Positions 38,449 through 48,539 are shown, counted from the first letter of the stretch. The stretch: DNA of 52,801 bases from an uncultured Alphaproteobacteria bacterium (GCA_902611605.1 CACMAH010000010.1:1-52801), one strand, 5' to 3'. The notes: a model not told the origin generated them from the sequence alone. Numbers and translations: made by a program.

Positions 38449-40107
38449 TTGAAACTTAGATCTCAAAATAGGACTGGTGCACAAATATTAGTTGGGAGCC
38501 TTTTAAAACATTCGGTGGACAAGGTTTTTTGTGTACCTGGGGAGAGCTATTTGGCTGTATTAGATGCACTTTATGACCACAGCCATGAAATAAGTTTAAT
38601 TAATGCAAATCATGAATCAGGAGCTTCGAATATGGCTGAAGCTTACGGAAAATTAACTGGAAAGCCTGGTATAGCATTTGTTACAAGAGGTCCAGGCGCC
38701 TGTCATGCTTCTATTGGGGTTCATATATCAAAACAAGACAGCACACCAATGATATTATTTATAGGACAGGTTGAAAGTTCATCATATGGGAAAGAATCTT
38801 TTCAAGAAATCGATTATGTCAGTATGTTTTCTAAAGTTGCTAAATGGAGTTATCAGATTTCAAATGCTGATGAAATAGAGGAAATTATTCATAAAGCTTT
38901 TGAAGTTTCTAATACTGGTAGAAAAGGTCCTGTGGTTATTTCTTTACCAGAAGACATGTTATCAAAAAAAACTTCTTCAAAAAATTTGAAGGTTTATAAA
39001 ATCAAAAAACCAAAAATAATAAAAAATAAAATATCAGAACTTAAGTCTTTACTTGATCTATCAATAAAACCAATCATGATTTTGGGAGGTGGAAATTGGA
39101 CAATAGAATCAAGATTTAGTATTGAAAAATTTTCTTTGCAAAATCATTTGCCAGTTGTTACCAGTTTTCGCCGTCAAGATTTAATAGACAATAGGTGTGA
39201 AAATTTTATTGGTACTTTGGGTACTTCTGTTTCTCCAAAATTGTTAGAATCATTTAGAGAAGCTGATGTTATTTTAGCTGTTGGGTCTAGATTGAGTGAC
39301 ATGACAACTAATAGTTACAATCTTTTTGATTCATCCTCAAACAAAGTTAAATTAATTCATGTTTATCCGGATGAAAAAGAAATCAATAGAGTTTTTCCTT
39401 CTGAATTAGCCATAATATCTGATATAAACGAATTTGTAGGACAGATTTCAAATTTTTCTTGGTTTAACAATAAAAAATGGGATAAATGGCTTAGTAAACT
39501 TAGGAATGAATATAAACAAGATTTAGCTATTTCCAATAAAACCCTAAATTCAGATTTCACATCTATTTGTCGTAACTTGAGTGAAAATTATTTTGGTAGT
39601 GGTGAATATATTATCACATTAGATGCTGGAAATCATACAGGATGGCCACAAAGATTTCTCAAGTATCATCAAAATTGTCTACAGATTGGATCTACTTGTG
39701 GATCAATGGGTTACTCTATTCCTGCTTCTATAAGTTCAGCATTAGTTTATCCTCAAAAAAAAATTATTTCTTTTGTTGGTGATGGTGGGTTTCTTATGTC
39801 GGGTCTAGAAATATCTACTGCAGTAAATAATAATCTGAATATAATGATTATTTTAATAAATAACTCTTCATACGGAACGATAAGAATGCACCAAGAAAAG
39901 TACTATCCCAAAAGAGTAATAGGAACTGATATTAAAAATCCTGATTTTGTTTCACTTGCAAGGTCAATGGGATCAGAAGCAGTAAAAGTAAAAAATAAAA
40001 AAGAATTTTTAATAGCTTTCAATAAATTTATTAAGTTAAAAGGAGTTTCTTTGATAGAATTTATTACAGATCCCAAAGACCTTTCAACCAGATTAAAATT
40101 AGATTAG
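38449..40107 (+). CDS. Thiamine-diphosphate-dependent enzyme, acetolactate-synthase-like
   Basis: The 552-residue protein has the three-domain ThDP fold of the IlvB family. The N-terminal PYR domain has the cofactor-activating Glu in NHESGASNMAEAYG, a central domain follows, and the C-terminal PP domain has the ThDP/Mg motif GDGGFLMSG ... NNSSYGTIR. No small subunit gene (ilvH) is adjacent, so it is probably not the biosynthetic acetolactate synthase; relatives include sulfoacetaldehyde acetyltransferase, glyoxylate carboligase and benzoylformate decarboxylase. Start is TTG at 38449 with GGAG 10 bases upstream. The 218-base upstream spacer is divergent from the RRF-like gene. Confidence 0.85.
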   Translation: MKLRSQNRTGAQILVGSLLKHSVDKVFCVPGESYLAVLDALYDHSHEISLINANHESGASNMAEAYGKLTGKPGIAFVTRGPGACHASIGVHISKQDSTPMILFIGQVESSSYGKESFQEIDYVSMFSKVAKWSYQISNADEIEEIIHKAFEVSNTGRKGPVVISLPEDMLSKKTSSKNLKVYKIKKPKIIKNKISELKSLLDLSIKPIMILGGGNWTIESRFSIEKFSLQNHLPVVTSFRRQDLIDNRCENFIGTLGTSVSPKLLESFREADVILAVGSRLSDMTTNSYNLFDSSSNKVKLIHVYPDEKEINRVFPSELAIISDINEFVGQISNFSWFNNKKWDKWLSKLRNEYKQDLAISNKTLNSDFTSICRNLSENYFGSGEYIITLDAGNHTGWPQRFLKYHQNCLQIGSTCGSMGYSIPASISSALVYPQKKIISFVGDGGFLMSGLEISTAVNNNLNIMIILINNSSYGTIRMHQEKYYPKRVIGTDIKNPDFVSLARSMGSEAVKVKNKKEFLIAFNKFIKLKGVSLIEFITDPKDLSTRLKLD

Positions 40108-40157
40108 TTACTTAAACGTTAATTAATTAAATAATTTTATCTTGAAATCACTAAAGA

Positions 40158-41015
40158 TTATAGACCCATTTGGTATATGAGAGCCGAGGTAAGAGGACTA
40201 TTTAAGTTTCGTAATTCTCCAACCACATTAACGTGGTCATGGTTCTCTACTTCTAGATAGCTAACATCAAAACCATGTTCACGGCATTTATCAGTATAAA
40301 TCCTTGATTGTCTTCTAAATTCATCAGTTTCACCTCCACCTACAGCTACTACTGTTGGTGGCATAAATTTTGGTAAGTTATGTACAGGACTAACATCAAC
40401 ACACTCTTCTTTTGTCATATGAAGATCAGCATTTAAATAAGAAATTCTTAAAGGTTCAAGGTCAAATAATCCGCTGATTGGTACCGCACCATTTATAACG
40501 TCAAAAGGAAGATCATATTGTTTCCAGTTAGTTGCCATTAACATTGCAGTTAGATGTCCTCCTGCAGAATGTCCAGTAACATGTATCCTACCAGGATCTC
40601 CCCCTATCTTTTTTGCATTCTGGTATATCCATTTCAATGCTGATCTATTTTGAGAAATAATCTCCCTCATAGTAACAGTTGGGCAAAGGTCATAGTTGTT
40701 TAAAACTACACATGCACCCTTTTCCACAAATCGTTCTGCTATAAATTGAAACATATTTTTGTCAAAAGCTTTCCAATAACCGCCATGAATAAATAAAAGG
40801 ATTGGGGACCCTCCTTTTCCCTTCCATATATCAAGTTTTTGTAAATCAGTATTTCCAAACTCTACATCTAGCATGCATTCGTAATTATTTCTCATTCTCA
40901 GATTAAGAGGTTCTAAACTTTCAAAGGTTTCAGCAAAATGTGGGCATCTTCTTCTCATATCGTATTCAAGATCAAGCGCTTCTTGTGTATAGTTTGAATA
41001 TACTACTTTTTTCAT
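40158..41015 (-). CDS. Alpha/beta hydrolase, esterase or kynurenine-formamidase-like
   Basis: The product has 285 residues from the ATG at 41015, which starts at a natural N-terminus (KKVVYSNYT); a longer frame to 41096 looks like untranslated leader. The oxyanion motif HGGYW and the nucleophile GHSAGGHL are those of the BD-FAE/arylformamidase branch, with the acid and the catalytic His near the end (EVENHDHVNVVGE). Kynurenine formamidase is one option, a carbamoyl or formamide esterase another. It is convergent with the ThDP gene. Confidence 0.82.
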   Translation of the reverse strand: MKKVVYSNYTQEALDLEYDMRRRCPHFAETFESLEPLNLRMRNNYECMLDVEFGNTDLQKLDIWKGKGGSPILLFIHGGYWKAFDKNMFQFIAERFVEKGACVVLNNYDLCPTVTMREIISQNRSALKWIYQNAKKIGGDPGRIHVTGHSAGGHLTAMLMATNWKQYDLPFDVINGAVPISGLFDLEPLRISYLNADLHMTKEECVDVSPVHNLPKFMPPTVVAVGGGETDEFRRQSRIYTDKCREHGFDVSYLEVENHDHVNVVGELRNLNSPLTSALIYQMGL

Positions 41016-41116
41016 TTTTAAAATATCACCCTTTTTTTGAAATTCTATATGTGATAAAGCTTTCTTGCAAGCAAATATATTTATGATATATTTCAATTAA
41101 AACATAAGGAGAAATT

Positions 41117-41416
41117 ATGTTTGTAAGAATGTCACATTGGAAATGTAAAAAAGAATTTTGGACAGAAGACTTTAAACTTTTTAATAAGGGTGCTGTTCCG
41201 ATTATGAAAAATCATAATGGTTTTATAAAGGCAATGTTATTAGGAGGTAAAAATACTTCAGAAAGAATAGCTTTTACAATGTGGGAAAATGAAGAAGCAT
41301 ATAGTAACTTTTCAAGGCATAAAGATTTAGAAAAAATTATAAAAATGTTTGAGCATATGTATGAAAAAAATGGAAGTCCAAAACCATTTGAGTATGAAGT
41401 GAGGGCTGAGAGTTGA
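41117..41416 (+). CDS. Small ABM-like (antibiotic biosynthesis monooxygenase fold) protein
   Basis: The 99-residue protein has the alpha/beta ferredoxin-like pattern of ABM-domain proteins: VRMSHWKCKKEFWTED at the start, a central NGFIKAMLLGG strand, then SERIAFTMWENEEAYSNF with the usual aromatic pair. A strong Shine-Dalgarno, AAGGAGA, precedes the ATG. Some ABM proteins oxidise aromatic substrates and many have no known function. It is followed after 19 bases by the DinB gene. Confidence 0.7.
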   Translation: MFVRMSHWKCKKEFWTEDFKLFNKGAVPIMKNHNGFIKAMLLGGKNTSERIAFTMWENEEAYSNFSRHKDLEKIIKMFEHMYEKNGSPKPFEYEVRAES

Positions 41417-41435
41417 ATTTATCAGGAGAATTAAT

Positions 41436-41960
41436 ATGTCAAGTTTGATGGATGTCAAAACTGCTGCTCAATACAATAAGTGGGCGAATAATCGAATTTA
41501 TAACTGCTTAAAACAACTTAGTGATGACGAAAGAAAAAAAGACAGAAAAGCTTTTTTTAAGTCCATCCACAATACATTAAATCATATTTTATTGGCAGAT
41601 TTGTTATATAGGCAGAGAATAGAAAAAAAACCAATTACTTTTACAGCATTAGACGAAATAATACATACTGAGTTTATAGAATTGGAAAATCATCATAGAG
41701 CAAATGATGAATGGTATGAAAGTTATTGTGCAAAATTAACTCTGAGTAATTTACAAGAGGAATTTCCATTTGAAGCTGTAGGTTTGAATGAAAGAGAATT
41801 TTTTTCATTGTCATTAGCAACTTGTTTAACCAATTTATTTCAACATCAAATCCATCATCGGGGACAAATCCATCACATGATTAGTCATGCAGGGAAAGAA
41901 CCTCCTCCAGTTGATGTTGTAAAATTTGCAAGGGGTGATGTGGATAAATGGACAATTTAA
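41436..41960 (+). CDS. DinB family protein
   Basis: The 174-residue four-helix protein shows the DinB/YfiT pattern: AAQYNKWANNRIYNCLKQL at the start, the first metal-ligand His in HNTLNHILLAD, and the paired His of HQIHHRGQIHHMI in the last helix. These bind a divalent metal. Members include thiol-dependent transferases, and no specific reaction can be assigned. It lies 15 bases before the flavoprotein gene, in the same direction. Confidence 0.88.
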   Translation: MSSLMDVKTAAQYNKWANNRIYNCLKQLSDDERKKDRKAFFKSIHNTLNHILLADLLYRQRIEKKPITFTALDEIIHTEFIELENHHRANDEWYESYCAKLTLSNLQEEFPFEAVGLNEREFFSLSLATCLTNLFQHQIHHRGQIHHMISHAGKEPPPVDVVKFARGDVDKWTI

Positions 41961-41975
41961 AATATTTTATTAAAT

Positions 41976-43229
41976 ATGGAAAAATCTGAAAAAGTAATAA
42001 TCATAGGTGCTGGTCAAGCAGGTTTAAGTGTCAGTTATTACTTAACTAATTTAAAAGTACCACATTTGATACTTGAAAAAGGTAGTATTGGAAACTCTTG
42101 GAAAAATGGGCGATGGGACTCTTTTTGTTTGGTCACACCCAACTGGACTATAAATTTGCCAGGAAAACCCTATGCGGGTAAAGATAAATTTGGATTTATG
42201 AAACGGGATGATTTTGTAAAATATCTAGAAGATTGGGCTGAAAGTTTTTGTGCCCCAATTAAAGAAAATGTTGAAGTTAAAAATATTTCTGGGAAACCAG
42301 GATTATTTAAAATTACTACAAATATTGGAACTTTCATATGTGAAAATGTAGTGATTGCAACAGCTACTTATCAAAAACCTAGGATGCCTAACTTTATCAA
42401 TAATTTGCCTAAAAATATAAATTTTTTTCATGCCGAAACTTACAAGAATCCCCAACAGATAAAGTCTAAATCTGTTCTTGTTATAGGCTCAGGTCAAACG
42501 GGTTGTCAGATAGTAGACGATCTATTGAGAGCAAATTTCAATATCTATTTCTCAGTATCTTCCAATGGTAGATTACCAAGAACTTACAGAGGGAAAGACT
42601 GTATAGAATGGCAGAACGATATGTTAATGCTTGATAGAACCCCTGATATGCTAGAGAAATCTTCTGATCGTTTTAAAGGTGATCCTCACTTGAGTGGCAG
42701 GGATGGAGGGAAAACTTTAAGTTTACATGATTTTAGAAGAAAAGGAGTTAAACTAATTGGAAAAGTTTTGGAAATAAATGGTTTTGTGCTTAAAATTGGC
42801 AGAAATGTTGAGAGTAGTATAAAATTTTCAGACTCTTTTGCTTCAGATTTCTATAAAAAAATTGATGATTACATTGATAAAAAAAATATCAATGCTCCTT
42901 TACCATCAGAACAGGATTATTTTGGCTTTAAAGATGAGGGAGATGATCCAATTATTGAAATTGACAAACTTGACCTTCAAAAGAAAAATATTTCGACAAT
43001 AATTTTAGCAACTGGTTTTTCATTTGATTTTAATTGGGTTAATTTTCCAATTTTAGATGATTTTGGATATCCAATTACCAAAAATGGGGAAACTGAAATT
43101 AAAGGTATTTATTTTTGTGGGTTAAACTGGATGAATAAAAGAAAGTCTGGAATTATTTGGGGTGTAGGGGAGGATGCTGAAATAGTTTCTAATTCATTAT
43201 ATAAAAACTTACAAAAAATGTATGCTTAA
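41976..43229 (+). CDS. FAD-dependent monooxygenase-like flavoprotein (CzcO / MSMEG_0569-like)
   Basis: The 417-residue protein has the FAD-binding GAGQAGLSVSYYL, then WDSFCLVTPNWTINLPGKPY, a segment characteristic of the MSMEG_0569-type branch of CzcO-like oxidoreductases. A second Rossmann motif (VLVIGSGQTGCQIVDDL, near residue 165) binds NAD(P)H, and IILATGF near the end is the flavoprotein ATG motif. It may be a monooxygenase on an N- or S-containing substrate. It lies 23 bases before hyuA, so it may be expressed with the hydantoinase module. Confidence 0.82.
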   Translation: MEKSEKVIIIGAGQAGLSVSYYLTNLKVPHLILEKGSIGNSWKNGRWDSFCLVTPNWTINLPGKPYAGKDKFGFMKRDDFVKYLEDWAESFCAPIKENVEVKNISGKPGLFKITTNIGTFICENVVIATATYQKPRMPNFINNLPKNINFFHAETYKNPQQIKSKSVLVIGSGQTGCQIVDDLLRANFNIYFSVSSNGRLPRTYRGKDCIEWQNDMLMLDRTPDMLEKSSDRFKGDPHLSGRDGGKTLSLHDFRRKGVKLIGKVLEINGFVLKIGRNVESSIKFSDSFASDFYKKIDDYIDKKNINAPLPSEQDYFGFKDEGDDPIIEIDKLDLQKKNISTIILATGFSFDFNWVNFPILDDFGYPITKNGETEIKGIYFCGLNWMNKRKSGIIWGVGEDAEIVSNSLYKNLQKMYA

Positions 43230-43252
43230 TAGGTTAGAGAATAGGATTTAAA

Positions 43253-45292
43253 ATGTATGTTGGTGTAGACGTAGGAGGTACCTTTACGGATATTGCAATT
43301 AATTTTGGAGATGGAGAGAATGTAAAATTTTATAAATTACCGTCATCACCAAAATCACCTGAAAATGCAATTGTTTTAGGTTTAACGGAAATTTTTAAAT
43401 CTTATAATATTTTACCTGAAAGAATAGTCAGGATGTCTCATGGAACTACAGTTGGTACAAATGCACTTATAGAAAAAAAATCAGGTAAAGTAGCTTTAGT
43501 AACTACGAAAGGTTTTAGAGATTTGTTAGAACTTGGTCGTCAAACAAGACCAACTGTATACGATATGCATAAAGATCATCCAACCCCTATAGTCGACAGA
43601 GCTTTAAGATTTGAAATAAACCAAAGAACACTTTCAGATGGAAAAACTAAATCAAAACTTAAAGAAGAGGAAATAAAAAAATTAGCAAAAAAAATTGGAA
43701 AACTTCCAATTGATTGTGTTGTAATATGCTATTTACATTCTTATGCATTTCCAAGTGATGAAGAAAAAACAGCCAAAATATTAAAAACACTACTTCCAGA
43801 GAAAGTAAAAGTCCTCACATCATCTTCTGTCTATCCAGAATTTAGAGAATATGAAAGATTTTCAACTGCTGTCTTAAATGGTGCATTAATAACTATTCTA
43901 TCATCCTATCTAGATAGATTATCAAGTAAGGTGTCAGAAATGGGAATTTTTTCGGATGTAAAAATATGCCAAAGTTCTGGTGGATTAATGTCATCATCGA
44001 TGGCAAAACAATTTCCTGTTCGCGCTAGTCTCTCAGGTCCAGCTGCAGGAGTTCAAGGTGCAATAAATAGGTCTGTAACAGCAGGTTTTAAAAACATAAT
44101 TACTTTAGATGTAGGAGGAACTAGTGCCGATGTAGCTCTTATCTTGGATGGTAAACCTATGGAAGTAAATGAGCGTTTGCTGGCAGGGTTTCCAATTAGA
44201 ATACCCGCTCTTGATGTAAATGCTGTAGGTGCAGGAGGTGGATCGATAGCTTGGGTTGATAAAGACGGACTTTTAAAAGTTGGACCTCAATCTGCAGGAG
44301 CTGAGCCTGGACCAGCATGCTATGGCAAAGGTGGAAAGTCTGCAACTGTTACAGATGCTAATGTTTTCTTAGGTAGATTGAACAATAGGGCTCTTTTAGA
44401 AGGAAGAATGCCAATTAAAGAATCTTTGGCGAGGAAGGCTATAGATACTCTAGCTAAACAAATAAATTTATCTAAAGAAGAAACGGCAATTGGTATTATA
44501 AAAGTTGCCTGTTCTACAATGGTAAAAGCTATTAGGTCAATTTCTGTTGAAAGAGGATATGATCCTAGAGAATTTGTTTTGTTTGTATATGGTGGTGCTG
44601 GAGCTCTACATGCAATTGAAGTTGCAAAAGAATTGGGTATAAAACAAATTGTGATCCCCCCTTCCCCCGGTATTCTTTGCGCGGAAGGTGCAATGAATTC
44701 GTTTCTTACTAATGAGTTTGTTCAAACTGTTTTTACTAAACTAGATGAGGAAGGTATTGCTAAAATTCGTTCATTTAGAGAAATCCTAAAACTAAAAATT
44801 CTAAAATGGTTCAGTGAAGAGGAGATTCAAAAAAAATCCCAAGAAGAAAACTGGTTTATTGGGGTAAGATATTTTGGCCAGAATTATGAGTTGAATTTAC
44901 CCATAAATTTTAGACAAAATGATAAAGAATTAATAATTAAATTAAAAAGTGCATTTCAAAAAGCTCATGAATCTAATTATGGTTTTGCTTCAGATTCAGA
45001 ACCAATACAGATTGTAAATATTTTAGTAAAGGGAATAGGAAAATTAGATCGCCCAAAATTACCTTTAGAAAAAAATGGAAAAAAAAATAAACCCGAAAAT
45101 TACAGAATAACTTTCTTTGAAAAAAATAAGAGTTTTAAAACACCAGTTTACAAAAGAAATCAATTAGTACGAGGGCAAACAATAAGAGGACCTGCAATAA
45201 TTGAACAAATGGATTCTACAGCAATAATTTTTCCTAAAGATATTGGTAAGGTTGATAATTGGGGAAACCTAATTATTTCAACTAAAGGATAA
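43253..45292 (+). CDS. hyuA: Hydantoinase/oxoprolinase subunit A (HyuA-like)
   Basis: HyuA is the ATP-hydrolysing subunit of N-methylhydantoinase/5-oxoprolinase enzymes that open imide rings. The 679-residue protein starts with the ASKHA ATPase motif YVGVDVGGTFTDI, has RMSHGTTVGTNALIEKK near residue 65, SGPAAGVQGA and the second ATPase motif ITLDVGGTSADVAL, and VNAVGAGGGSIAW. Length is typical. It is followed after six bases by hyuB, so the two form one enzyme. Acetone carboxylase-type relatives share the fold, so the substrate is uncertain. Confidence 0.93.
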   Translation: MYVGVDVGGTFTDIAINFGDGENVKFYKLPSSPKSPENAIVLGLTEIFKSYNILPERIVRMSHGTTVGTNALIEKKSGKVALVTTKGFRDLLELGRQTRPTVYDMHKDHPTPIVDRALRFEINQRTLSDGKTKSKLKEEEIKKLAKKIGKLPIDCVVICYLHSYAFPSDEEKTAKILKTLLPEKVKVLTSSSVYPEFREYERFSTAVLNGALITILSSYLDRLSSKVSEMGIFSDVKICQSSGGLMSSSMAKQFPVRASLSGPAAGVQGAINRSVTAGFKNIITLDVGGTSADVALILDGKPMEVNERLLAGFPIRIPALDVNAVGAGGGSIAWVDKDGLLKVGPQSAGAEPGPACYGKGGKSATVTDANVFLGRLNNRALLEGRMPIKESLARKAIDTLAKQINLSKEETAIGIIKVACSTMVKAIRSISVERGYDPREFVLFVYGGAGALHAIEVAKELGIKQIVIPPSPGILCAEGAMNSFLTNEFVQTVFTKLDEEGIAKIRSFREILKLKILKWFSEEEIQKKSQEENWFIGVRYFGQNYELNLPINFRQNDKELIIKLKSAFQKAHESNYGFASDSEPIQIVNILVKGIGKLDRPKLPLEKNGKKNKPENYRITFFEKNKSFKTPVYKRNQLVRGQTIRGPAIIEQMDSTAIIFPKDIGKVDNWGNLIISTKG

Positions 45293-45298
45293 AAGATA

Positions 45299-46987
45299 AT
45301 GACAATTTCTCCTATTGATGCAGAACTACTCAGAAATGCAATGTCTAGTATTGTTGATGAAATGTTTATTTCTTTAATGAAAAGTTCTTACTCAACAAAT
45401 ATTAAGGAAAGAAAAGATCATTCAACAGCTTTATTTGATAAAAACGGTAGAGTAGTTGTCCAAGGAGAAAGTATGCCATTACACTTAGCATCGATGCTTG
45501 GTCTTGTTGAAATAGTTTTAGAAAAATATGGTGAAAAAAACATAAATCCTGGAGATGTTTTCTTATCTAATGACCCATATGTTGGAAAAGGATCCCATCT
45601 TCCAGATGTAGCAATGGCAGCTCCAATTTTTTATGATAATCAACTATTGTTATTTGTATGTAATATTGCACATCATGCTGATATAGGAGGTATGTCACCT
45701 GGCTCAATGGCAGGTGGTATGACAGAAATATATCAGGAAGGTCTTAGGATCCCTCCAATTCGTCTTTTTAAAAGTGGAAAATTAATGGAAGACGTTATGG
45801 ATATGATATTACTTAACGTTAGAGTACCTGAAGAAAGAAGAGGAGATTACAATGCCCAAATTGCTTCTAACAAACTAGGTATAAAAAGGTGTTTGGATTT
45901 AATTAAAAAGTGGGGTTCCAAAAATATTGATGAAGGTTGCGATGTAATTATAAAATCCGTTGCCAAACGAACTAGAAAATCAGTATCAAGTTTGCCTGAT
46001 GGTACTTATACTTTTGAAGACATAGTAGATGATGATGGGCTATCAAGAAAAAATATAGTTCTAAAAGTATCTATTACAGTAAAAAAAGATCAAATAATCT
46101 TTGATTTTTCTGGTACTGATCCTCAAGTAGAGGGTAACAACAATGTGACTATGGCAGGGCTTCAGGCCTGTTGTCTTTATTGTATTAAGGTTCTACTTGA
46201 CCCTGATTGTCCACAAAATCATGGAATGCTTGATCCCATTTCAATCATTGCCCCTGAAGGTACTATTGTTAATGCAGCATTTCCTTCAGCTTCGGCAGCA
46301 AGAGCCCAAACAGGGCAAAGGATTGTAGACGTTATATTTGGAGCCTTGGCATCAGCTTGTCCAGAAAATATAATAGCAGCAGGTAACGGAGCCAACACAT
46401 CTGCTGCTTTCTTTGGTAAAAGTAAACATGGGAAGTACTATGTATATCTTGAAACGCTAGGAGGAGGTGCTGGTGGTAGATCTTACAAAGATGGAAGTGA
46501 TGGAATTCAAATTCATATGACAAATACATCCAATTTACCAATTGAAGCTCTTGAGAGTGAATATCCGCTTATGATTGAAAGATACGAATTTGTAAAAGAT
46601 TCTGGTGGTGCTGGAAAATATAGAGGCGGTTTGGGAATTAGAAGAGATTATAGACCTATTAAGCACGACACTACATTTTCTGGACAGGGTGAGAGATTTG
46701 TCAATAAACCTTGGGGTATTTTTGGAGGAAATTATGGTGGGACAGGACATTTTTCAATAATACAAAAAAATGGAAAAAAAATAAGGATAGCTAATAAACC
46801 TTCTGCACTAAAAATAGGACCTAATTCTGTAATAAGTGTTGTGACAGCAGGTGCTGGTGGGTATGGAAATCCAAAAAATAGAACAAAAAAACAAATCAAA
46901 GATGATTTTAGAAGTGAAAAATTTTCTAAAGCTTTTCTTTTAAAAAACTATCCTCAGTCAAAAAAAATTAAGTTAGAGGAAAATTAA
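45299..46987 (+). CDS. hyuB: Hydantoinase/oxoprolinase subunit B (HyuB-like)
   Basis: HyuB carries the hydrolytic site of the complex. The 562-residue protein has SIVDEMFISLMKSSYSTNIKERKDHS at the N-terminus, then FLSNDPYVGKGSHLPDVAM and FVCNIAHHADIGGMSPGSM with probable metal ligands, FSGTDPQVEGNNNVT, and the end ALKIGPNSVISVVTAGAGGYG. Length and motif order match the family. It directly abuts the start of the GntR gene, which indicates a single transcript. Confidence 0.93.
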   Translation: MTISPIDAELLRNAMSSIVDEMFISLMKSSYSTNIKERKDHSTALFDKNGRVVVQGESMPLHLASMLGLVEIVLEKYGEKNINPGDVFLSNDPYVGKGSHLPDVAMAAPIFYDNQLLLFVCNIAHHADIGGMSPGSMAGGMTEIYQEGLRIPPIRLFKSGKLMEDVMDMILLNVRVPEERRGDYNAQIASNKLGIKRCLDLIKKWGSKNIDEGCDVIIKSVAKRTRKSVSSLPDGTYTFEDIVDDDGLSRKNIVLKVSITVKKDQIIFDFSGTDPQVEGNNNVTMAGLQACCLYCIKVLLDPDCPQNHGMLDPISIIAPEGTIVNAAFPSASAARAQTGQRIVDVIFGALASACPENIIAAGNGANTSAAFFGKSKHGKYYVYLETLGGGAGGRSYKDGSDGIQIHMTNTSNLPIEALESEYPLMIERYEFVKDSGGAGKYRGGLGIRRDYRPIKHDTTFSGQGERFVNKPWGIFGGNYGGTGHFSIIQKNGKKIRIANKPSALKIGPNSVISVVTAGAGGYGNPKNRTKKQIKDDFRSEKFSKAFLLKNYPQSKKIKLEEN

Positions 46988-47749
46988 ATGGAAGAAAAAA
47001 GTAAAATAATAAATATTGAAAAAAAAATCTCTGATCACAAAATCTATCAGGGTTTGTCACTTACTAAACAAGCAACATCAGATTTAAGAAATAGAATTCT
47101 TGACCTGTCATTATCCCCAGGTGAGCATTTAGACGAAAAAATGCTTTTAAAAAAATTCCCATTTGGTCGTACACCTATTCGTGAAGCTTTAAATAGGCTC
47201 ATAGCTGAAGGTTTAGTTAAAACAAAAAATACCAGAGGTGCTTATGTTGCCTCAATGAATATAAGTGATACTCTTCAGTTATTAGATGCATATGTAATAT
47301 CAGAAAGAGTTATCTCAACTTATGCTGATTTATCTCAAGAAAGTTTATTAAATGATTTAAAAATATTTCAAAATGAGTATGAAAAAGTTTGTTTGAAACC
47401 AAACTTATTATTAATTACTGAAATAAACAGTAAATTTCATAATAGGATTGCTGTATCTACTAATAATCAATTTTTAATATCTCATTCCGCTCATTTACAT
47501 AATCTTTCAAGAAGATTATCTTATTTTGTTTATAAGTTTGAAAGTCATTCACAAGAAAAGCTTTTGAAACATTTGAAAAAAATAAACAAAGATCATCGAG
47601 CAATTATTAATCAGGTAGAGTTAAGAAATCAAAAAAAATTAGTCAAATTATGTACAGAACATGCAGAAATGTTTAGAAAAAGGTTACAAAAAGTAATTAA
47701 TAGAAAGGGTATTAACAAATTAGATCTAACTGAAATAAAATTAAAATAA
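46988..47749 (+). CDS. GntR-family regulator, FCD (FadR) subfamily
   Basis: The 253-residue regulator has an N-terminal winged helix (ATSDLRNRILDLSLSPGEHL then GRTPIREALNRLIAEGLV) and a C-terminal all-helical FCD domain. Likely metal ligands are in EINSKFHNRIA, a later HLHNLSRR and CTEHAEMFRKR. FCD regulators usually respond to small organic acids or amino acid derivatives. Abutting hyuB with no gap, it most likely controls the surrounding hydantoinase/transport genes. It is convergent with the isochorismatase gene. Confidence 0.9.
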   Translation: MEEKSKIINIEKKISDHKIYQGLSLTKQATSDLRNRILDLSLSPGEHLDEKMLLKKFPFGRTPIREALNRLIAEGLVKTKNTRGAYVASMNISDTLQLLDAYVISERVISTYADLSQESLLNDLKIFQNEYEKVCLKPNLLLITEINSKFHNRIAVSTNNQFLISHSAHLHNLSRRLSYFVYKFESHSQEKLLKHLKKINKDHRAIINQVELRNQKKLVKLCTEHAEMFRKRLQKVINRKGINKLDLTEIKLK

Positions 47750-48427
47750 TTATGTTTTTTTTATTAGATCTATAACATCCCCAGTAGTTCTAACATCAGC
47801 TACTAATTGCATAAGATTTATCAGCGCAGCATTATGTTCAATATCTGTTCTAGTTGCAGTTCCATCACTTAAGAATAGGATTTTATAACCTAGAGCAGCA
47901 GCATCTCTTGCAGAAGATTCACAACAGGCATTAGTAAGTGTGCCACTAATAATCAAAGTGTCACATCCTTTTTCTTTAAGGACCTTCTCAATATCACTAG
48001 ATCCCTGTATAAATGCACTTGGACGATACTTTTTGCAAATTACATCTTGAGATTTATACTCCATCTTTTCATATATTTTAAATCCATCGTGCTCTTCACT
48101 AGTTTCTTCCATCATTTTATTGATTATATTTCTATCAGCATAGTTTTCATACATCTGAGGTGTCCATGCACAATTAAAAGTAGACTTAGTCCAAATGACG
48201 TGTCCACCTGCAGTTCTTAATGCTTCCGCTATTTCATTAATATTATTTATTATTCCCCTTGTTTTTGGAATCTCTAAGACAGACATATTAGGTTTTACCC
48301 AGCTATTTTGCATGTCTATTACAATCAAAGCAGTTTTTAAGGGATTAATTTTTTCAAATACATGTAACCTTCCCCTTCTTTTTATACAGGAATCAATTAT
48401 TTCTTTTGGAATGGAAATAGGATGCAT
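47750..48427 (-). CDS. Isochorismatase-family amidase (N-carbamoylsarcosine amidase / ureidoacrylate hydrolase-like)
   Basis: The 225-residue cysteine hydrolase shows the triad of the superfamily: Asp in VIDMQNSW, Lys in KKYRPSAF, and the nucleophile Cys in GTLTNACCESSARDA. Members near this position cleave carbamoyl or amide bonds (for example N-carbamoylsarcosine). Next to hyuA/hyuB, which would make an N-carbamoyl product, a role in the second hydrolysis is reasonable but unproven. It is transcribed toward the GntR gene with no gap between them. Confidence 0.85.
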   Translation of the reverse strand: MHPISIPKEIIDSCIKRRGRLHVFEKINPLKTALIVIDMQNSWVKPNMSVLEIPKTRGIINNINEIAEALRTAGGHVIWTKSTFNCAWTPQMYENYADRNIINKMMEETSEEHDGFKIYEKMEYKSQDVICKKYRPSAFIQGSSDIEKVLKEKGCDTLIISGTLTNACCESSARDAAALGYKILFLSDGTATRTDIEHNAALINLMQLVADVRTTGDVIDLIKKT

Positions 48428-48495
48428 TTTAAACCCTTTGGTTAGTTTAATTTAAAGTAAAATTTTTCAAAACAATTTAAGTAATAATGTTAATT

Positions 48496-48510
48496 TAATT
48501 ATGATAATTA
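48496..48510. promoter_or_regulatory. Candidate operator: TAATTAT-G-ATAATTA
   Basis: A perfect dyad of 7-base arms around one G lies immediately upstream of the -35 box of the importer promoter. Its position suits a regulator such as the GntR protein. All arms are A/T, so chance is a real alternative. Confidence 0.28.
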
Positions 48511-48539
48511 TTGACCGAGTTAATATCTCAGAATATATT
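48511..48539 (+). promoter_or_regulatory. Probable sigma-70-type promoter of the ABC importer operon
   Basis: TTGACC (48511-48516) and TATATT (48534-48539) are separated by exactly 17 bases. This is the best promoter match I found in the window. It lies 68 bases upstream of the GTG of the binding-protein gene, with the 15-base dyad just upstream of the -35. Confidence 0.55.
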